NCBI RefSeq assembly: GCF_026151205.1
Contig: NC_087072.1
Location: forward strand, 10,514,169 to 10,578,168
Direction of reading: 5' to 3'
Length of the DNA stretch: 64,000 nucleotides
From: Bolinopsis microptera
Taxonomy: Eukaryota; Ctenophora; Tentaculata; Lobata; Bolinopsidae
Part shown: one piece after another, positions 58,855 through 64,000 of the stretch
How positions within the stretch are numbered: the stretch's first letter is position 1
How the letters are laid out: each line of letters starts with the position of its first letter
Translations under genes and position numbers: made by a program
Notes under the pieces: generated by a model
What the model was told of the DNA's origin: nothing
The model's database searches: none
What the model saw: only the letters and a program-made list of their open reading frames with translations

Positions 58855-59796
58855 TCATTTTCCTTCTCCTTGTGGCCTGGTTTCATCAGAAATTGTTACG
58901 TTTTGTCCTTGTCGATCCTCCAAGTTCAATTCTGTGAACTTAAATAACCGTAGGATTCTCCCGCCTATTTTAATCAGATATTTTCTCATTTCTGCGTTTC
59001 TGATAAAGTATACAATTGGATTGCATGCTGAGTTAAGAGGAAGTAAAATGTACAAGCACGTTATTTCAAATGCAGGGTGAAGACAGTAATGAACCGTGAA
59101 GTCGCACTTGTTATCGAAGAAGCGGAAACAGCAGATGACCAAAAATCCTATGTTGCAGATACAATACAAGATTGATAGTATTTCCATAGTTATTGTTGCA
59201 TCCTTCTTCCAGGAGGCCATTTGTGAGAAAACAAGTTTTGCGATGCACAGGGCGTTGCAGAAAATTACGATAACAAACATGATGAGTAAGAAAAAGAATT
59301 TTACAGAATCCGTAGTATTTCTCAATGTCTTGTCCACAACATCTAAAGTTTTCAAAGTAACTGTAACCAATCCGAAAACTATTGATGCAACAATTATGAG
59401 ATGGGTGTTGAGTTGATGATGTGGCCAGATGATGCTTATTGTTCTTACCACCGAAAGTAAACACGTTATAAACCCAGTACACTCCACTGTTACCACAAAC
59501 GCTTGTTTCATTAAGTATTGAGCTTCCTCGTCTGTGTCGTACTCGTCAAGGTAATCGAGAAGCAGCCACCCCATTAGAGAGATACACACAAGAATATCAA
59601 AGAAGTTCAGAAAAATGAATAGTCGCTTGTTGAGGGTCTCCGTCGTGTTCATTCTATCATTGGACCTTCTTTGAGTAACGTAGTAAGACAGAGACAGTAG
59701 ATTGGTAATTATCCCAACAACAGTCACCAAAGCGCTCGGACCCAAGAAAGGTATCATGATTTTGCTAAAGCTCAGGGTAGTATTTTCCTTTTCCAT
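58855..59796 (-). CDS. Rhodopsin-like (class A) orphan GPCR, intronless
   Basis: 313 aa from the ATG at 59796. The frame extends 12 codons further up but only to a GTG. Seven hydrophobic segments are visible. TM1 has GIITNLLSL with the conserved Asn. TM2 has FLNFFDILV with the conserved Asp. TM3 ends VVRTISII, where the usual D/E-R-Y is replaced by V-R-T. TM4 starts near HLIIVASIV and lacks an obvious Trp. TM5 is FFFLLIMFVIVIF. TM6 is ITMEILSILYCICNIGFLVI. TM7 has NSACNPIVYFIRN, the NPxxY motif. Asn sites near the N-terminus (ENTT) suit glycosylation. The ligand cannot be told. An acceptor-like ctactggag precedes the ATG. Confidence 0.88.
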   Translation of the reverse strand: MEKENTTLSFSKIMIPFLGPSALVTVVGIITNLLSLSYYVTQRRSNDRMNTTETLNKRLFIFLNFFDILVCISLMGWLLLDYLDEYDTDEEAQYLMKQAFVVTVECTGFITCLLSVVRTISIIWPHHQLNTHLIIVASIVFGLVTVTLKTLDVVDKTLRNTTDSVKFFFLLIMFVIVIFCNALCIAKLVFSQMASWKKDATITMEILSILYCICNIGFLVICCFRFFDNKCDFTVHYCLHPAFEITCLYILLPLNSACNPIVYFIRNAEMRKYLIKIGGRILRLFKFTELNLEDRQGQNVTISDETRPQGEGK

Positions 59797-59922
59797 TATT
59801 ACTCCAGTAGCAGGGAGGTGTTGAGTGTGCACTTCGATGTATAGAGTTTTTTGCTATTGAATCGGGTTAAATAGGTCATTGGTAACTCAAATCACCGAGG
59901 GGGGAATTTTGTGTCGCTAGTC

Positions 59923-61590
59923 CCAACCCTGTGGAGCCACGCCCATATTTCATATCAGGTGCATATATGGGAAATATGTATCTCAGCTTCTGAAGGTCTT
60001 AGAGACTCAAACTTGAGTTTAAAATGACCGCAATGACCATGTTTATATTAGTACTATGAAGGTCATGAAAGCCCAAAATGCTTATTTTTGGAAAAAATTC
60101 AGAAAAACTGATTTTCACAAGCAAAAAATCTACTCTAGAAGTTAAGTGAAATCGAGTGTAAAGTTCAGTGTCTACAACGTTTCTAAACATAGGATCCTTT
60201 GTAAGATCATTCTGAATCAGAATTGATAAGGTATGCAAATTCTATTAGTAGTTTTAACCCTAGGGTGCAAAACTCCTAAATTACCCCTGCAGGCGCAAAT
60301 ATATGACTTTTCTATCTCAGCTTCTGAACGTTGTAGGGGCCTCTCTTTGAGCTCAAACTAACTACAATGGCCACATTTATATACCGACTATAAAGCACAA
60401 AGCAACTTAGGGTCTATACAGCTTAGTTTTTAGAAATTCATTAAAAACTTTTTTAACCTTCATGCATCATCTCTAGTCTCTACCCAGCTACCACCAGTGC
60501 GTTATGATTTTAGATCTTTCTAGCAACCTCTGATATGAATGCTACCTCTTCCTCTATCCAGCTACTATACCACCGATTCCAGCTGTTTTCACCTACTTCG
60601 GCTACTATCTCTTTAGCTACCACCAAGGTTCCTCCAACTTCTGCTATTTCTAGCAATCTTAGCTTAGGTTAGTGGACTACTTCTTGCCCTATCTAGCAAC
60701 CATCAGACAAATTCCCTCTTCCTTAATGAGCTGGAAATTGTTGGATGCAGCGGAGGTAGCACTCATATCAGAGGTTATAAGATCTAAAATTATAACGTAT
60801 GGTGGTAGCTGGGTAGAGTTGACCTAGAGCCATAATAGCCGAGCAGTACTGGAGAGAGCCCCAGAGAGGGAGCTGAAGGCAGCCTTCTGAAACTGAGTAT
60901 TTTCGCAGTTATACCAAAATTAAAGTTAGGTGGTATGTGCTGCTCCATAAATGTTATCCTAATGTGTTTATGTTGAACGTTTTACTGTGCTGCAAATATC
61001 TTTTTAGCCCGAGATATCATTATTAAGTACATGTTTGATCATATTACTATTTTATGATGCATGAAGGTTAAAACAGTTTTTAATGAATTTCTATAAACTA
61101 AGCTATATAGACCCTATGTTGCTTTATAGTCGGTATATAAATGTGGCCATTGTAGTTAGTTTGAGCTCAAAGAGAGGCCCCTACAACGTTCAGAAGCCGA
61201 GATAGAAAAGTCATATATTTGCGCCTGGGGGTAATTTAGGAGTTTTGCACCCTAGGGTTAAAACTACTAATAGAATTTGCATACCTTATCAATTCTGATT
61301 CAGAATGATCTTACAAAGGATCCTATGTTTAGAAACGTTGTAGACACTGAACTTCACACTCGATTTCACTTAACTTCTAGAGTAGATTTTTTGCTTGTGA
61401 AAATCAGTTTTTCTAAATTTTTTCCAAAAATAAGCATTTTGGGCTTTCATGACCTTCATAGTACTAAAATAAACATGTGCATTGCGGTCATTTTAAACTC
61501 AAGTTTGAGTCTCTAAGACCTTCAGAAGCTGAGATACATATTTCCCATATACGCACCTGATATGAAATATGGGCGTGGCTCCACAGGGTT
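59923..61590. repeat. Fold-back element: long imperfect inverted repeat
   Basis: The left arm 59923-60472 is the reverse complement of the right arm 61058-61590 at roughly 90-95 percent identity by eye. The mirrored frames MHTLSILIQNDLTKDPMFRN on opposite strands show this. A second inner pair, 60478-60548 with 60748-60820 (ctctacccagctaccacca and its complement), continues the palindrome. The unpaired centre is about 60549-60747. No transposase is seen. Confidence 0.9.
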
Positions 61591-61625
61591 GAAACTACTT
61601 ATAGAATTTGCTTACTTTATCAATT
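61254..61625. repeat. 331-bp satellite monomer and start of a second
   Basis: agggttaaaactactaatag at 61254 recurs as agggttgaaactacttatag at 61585, a period of 331 bp. The second monomer breaks off after tatcaatt at 61625, where the 405-bp array begins. It resumes as attcagaatgacc after 63895. Confidence 0.75.
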
Positions 61626-63895
61626 ATGGGGTGTGTCTGGGTGTCAAAGATCTTCAAGGTGGGTGCTACTTGTGATGAACTCTAGAAGGATGGGATGGTA
61701 ATACTCGGTCTGGCCGTCTGGAAGCCCATAGAATTCCAGTTCAGAAACCGAGTAAGGAGGTGCGGCTACTGATGAGAAGCCTCCTTAAAGTTTATTTGGG
61801 TTAGAAACGACATCTGGGTCCCTACCCTCGCACAAGATTATTCTCAATTTTCTTGTTGTGTCCACAACTATACCGTTGATCAGAGTCACATCTGATGACT
61901 TCAGTGAAAGGGCTGATGACTTCAGTGAAAGAGCTGGTGACCTAGTGAAAGTGCTGGTGACGATGAGAAAGACCATAAACCAGGGATTCCTTCGGGAGCA
62001 TGTAAGATTATATCCAAAGTTTGTTCGCCAATGGGGTGTGTCTGGGTGTCAAAGATCTTCAAGGTGGGTGCTACTTGTGATGAACTCTAGAAGGATGGGA
62101 TGGTAATACTCGGTCTGGCCGTCTGGAAGCCCATAGAATTCCAGTTCAGAAACCGAGTAAGGAGGTGCGGCTACTGATGAGAAGCCTCCTTAAAGTTTAT
62201 TTGGGTTAGAAACGACATCTGGGTCCCTACCCTCGCACAAGATTATTCTCAATTTTCTTGTTGTGTCCACAACTATACCGTTGATCAGAGTCACATCTGA
62301 TGACTTCAGTGAAAGGGCTGATGACTTCAGTGAAAGAGCTGGTGACCTAGTGAAAGTGCTGGTGACGATGAGAAAGACCATAAACCAGGGATTCCTTCGG
62401 GAGCATGTAAGATTATATCCAAAGTTTGTTCGCCAATGGGGTGTGTCTGGGTGTCAAAGATCTTCAAGGTGGGTGCTACTTGTGATGAACTCTAGAAGGA
62501 TGGGATGGTAATACTCGGTCTGGCCGTCTGGAAGCCCATAGAATTCCAGTTCAGAAACCGAGTAAGGAGGTGCGGCTACTGATGAGAAGCCTCCTTAAAG
62601 TTTATTTGGGTTAGAAACGACATCTGGGTCCCTACCCTCGCACAAGATTATTCTCAATTTTCTTGTTGTGTCCACAACTATACCGTTGATCAGAGTCACA
62701 TCTGATGACTTCAGTGAAAGGGCTGATGACTTCAGTGAAAGAGCTGGTGACCTAGTGAAAGTGCTGGTGACGATGAGAAAGACCATAAACCAGGGATTCC
62801 TTCGGGAGCATGTAAGATTATATCCAAAGTTTGTTCGCCAATGGGGTGTGTCTGGGTGTCAAAGATCTTCAAGGTGGGTGCTACTTGTGATGAACTCTAG
62901 AAGGATGGGATGGTAATACTCGGTCTGGCCGTCTGGAAGCCCATAGAATTCCAGTTCAGAAACCGAGTAAGGAGGTGCGGCTACTGATGAGAAGCCTCCT
63001 TAAAGTTTATTTGGGTTAGAAACGACATCTGGGTCCCTACCCTCGCACAAGATTATTCTCAATTTTCTTGTTGTGTCCACAACTATACCGTTGATCAGAG
63101 TCACATCTGATGACTTCAGTGAAAGGGCTGATGACTTCAGTGAAAGAGCTGGTGACCTAGTGAAAGTGCTGGTGACGATGAGAAAGACCATAAACCAGGG
63201 ATTCCTTCGGGAGCATGTAAGATTATATCCAAAGTTTGTTCGCCAATGGGGTGTGTCTGGGTGTCAAAGATCTTCAAGGTGGGTGCTACTTGTGATGAAC
63301 TCTAGAAGGATGGGATGGTAATACTCGGTCTGGCCGTCTGGAAGCCCATAGAATTCCAGTTCAGAAACCGAGTAAGGAGGTGCGGCTACTGATGAGAAGC
63401 CTCCTTAAAGTTTATTTGGGTTAGAAACGACATCTGGGTCCCTACCCTCGCACAAGATTATTCTCAATTTTCTTGTTGTGTCCACAACTATACCGTTGAT
63501 CAGAGTCACATCTGATGACTTCAGTGAAAGGGCTGATGACTTCAGTGAAAGAGCTGGTGACCTAGTGAAAGTGCTGGTGACGATGAGAAAGACCATAAAC
63601 CAGGGATTCCTTCGGGAGCATGTAAGATTATATCCAAAGTTTGTTCGCCAATGGGGTGTGTCTGGGTGTCAAAGATCTTCAAGGTGGGTGCTACTTGTGA
63701 TGAACTCTAGAAGGATGGGATGGTAATACTCGGTCTGGCCGTCTGGAAGCCCATAGAATTCCAGTTCAGAAACCGAGTAAGGAGGTGCGGCTACTGATGA
63801 GAAGCCTCCTTAAAGTTTATTTGGGTTAGAAACGACATCTGGGTCCCTACCCTCGCACAAGATTATTCTCAATTTTCTTGTTGTGTCCACAACTA
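61626..63895. repeat. 405-bp tandem array, 5.6 copies, apparently identical
   Basis: Each unit begins atggggtgtgtctgggtgtc and recurs every 405 bp (61626, 62031, 62436, 62841, 63246, 63651), with a partial sixth copy. The copies look identical by eye. Each contains a 21-bp internal duplication (gatgacttcagtgaaagggc and gatgacttcagtgaaagagc) and mirror frames of 63 and 82 codons. These frames are short, repeat-locked and resemble no known protein, so I do not call them genes. Confidence 0.97.
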
Positions 63896-64000
63896 ATTCA
63901 GAATGACCTAACAGAGGACCCTGTGTTTAGAAATCTTGTAGACACTGAACTGCTTACTCGATTTTCACTAAATTCCTAGAGTAGATTTTTTTACTCACGC
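63896..64000. repeat. Resumed 331-bp satellite monomer, running off the window
   Basis: attcagaatgacctaacaga onward matches 61302-61395 (attcagaatgatcttacaaa) at roughly 80-85 percent, in the same orientation. Confidence 0.8.

Noticed and set aside
61785-63726. Repeated 63- and 82-codon frames in every 405-bp unit
   Set aside because: Both strands are open in mirror positions, with no domain, no splice context and no start signal; treated as satellite.
61626-63895. Regular repeats suggestive of a CRISPR array
   Set aside because: Units are 405 bp, identical throughout and without unique spacers, in an animal genome.

Overview
The window looks like nuclear DNA from an invertebrate animal. 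It is AT-rich, genes are split into many short exons with canonical GT/AG borders, and non-LTR and hAT transposon remnants, satellites and minisatellites fill the gaps. The protein families (JAKMIP-like coiled coil, Golgi carbohydrate sulfotransferase, Ig-mucin-VWD secreted protein, rhodopsin-like GPCR) are metazoan. The style of the sulfotransferase and of the retroelement C-terminus reminds me of cnidarians, but that is only an impression. Nothing bacterial, viral or organellar is evident.

Layout. 1-7615 is repeat-rich and carries no recognised host gene: a dispersed repeat pair, a large hairpin of 10-nt repeats, a 184-bp tandem repeat, two non-LTR retrotransposon fragments and a 35-nt poly-G run. 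From 7616 to at least 58376 runs one plus-strand gene for a long coiled-coil protein. I assembled 30 constitutive exons, all in frame; 28 of the 29 introns are phase 0 and one is phase 1. The 1068 codons most resemble the JAKMIP (Janus kinase and microtubule-interacting protein) family. Neither end is certain: the gene may begin upstream of 7616 and continue past 58376.

The same gene shows signs of an isoform system. I see a 51-nt cassette exon (10846-10896), two alternative terminal exons with stop codons (20699-20755 and 32250-32561, the second followed by AATAAA), a 27-nt microexon (31615-31641), two candidate internal first exons (37041-37112 and 41272-41304) and a NAGNAG acceptor. Every one keeps frame with its neighbours.

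Two minus-strand genes lie inside introns of the coiled-coil gene. One is a six-exon carbohydrate sulfotransferase of 423 aa (50351-46896), assembled here with all phases matching. The other is an intronless secreted protein with an Ig-like domain, a Thr/Pro mucin tract and a VWD/C8 region (54868-53231). A minus-strand intronless class A GPCR of 313 aa (59796-58855) follows the last visible coiled-coil exon.

59.9-64.0 kb is satellite territory: a fold-back inverted repeat about 1.67 kb long, then 5.6 apparently identical copies of a 405-bp unit that interrupt a related 331-bp satellite monomer. Two hAT-type elements with intact 8-bp target duplications sit in introns (38717-39324 and 47472-48264); the second still encodes the hAT C-terminal dimerisation motif. 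All gene models come from reading splice sites and frames by eye, with no transcript evidence.
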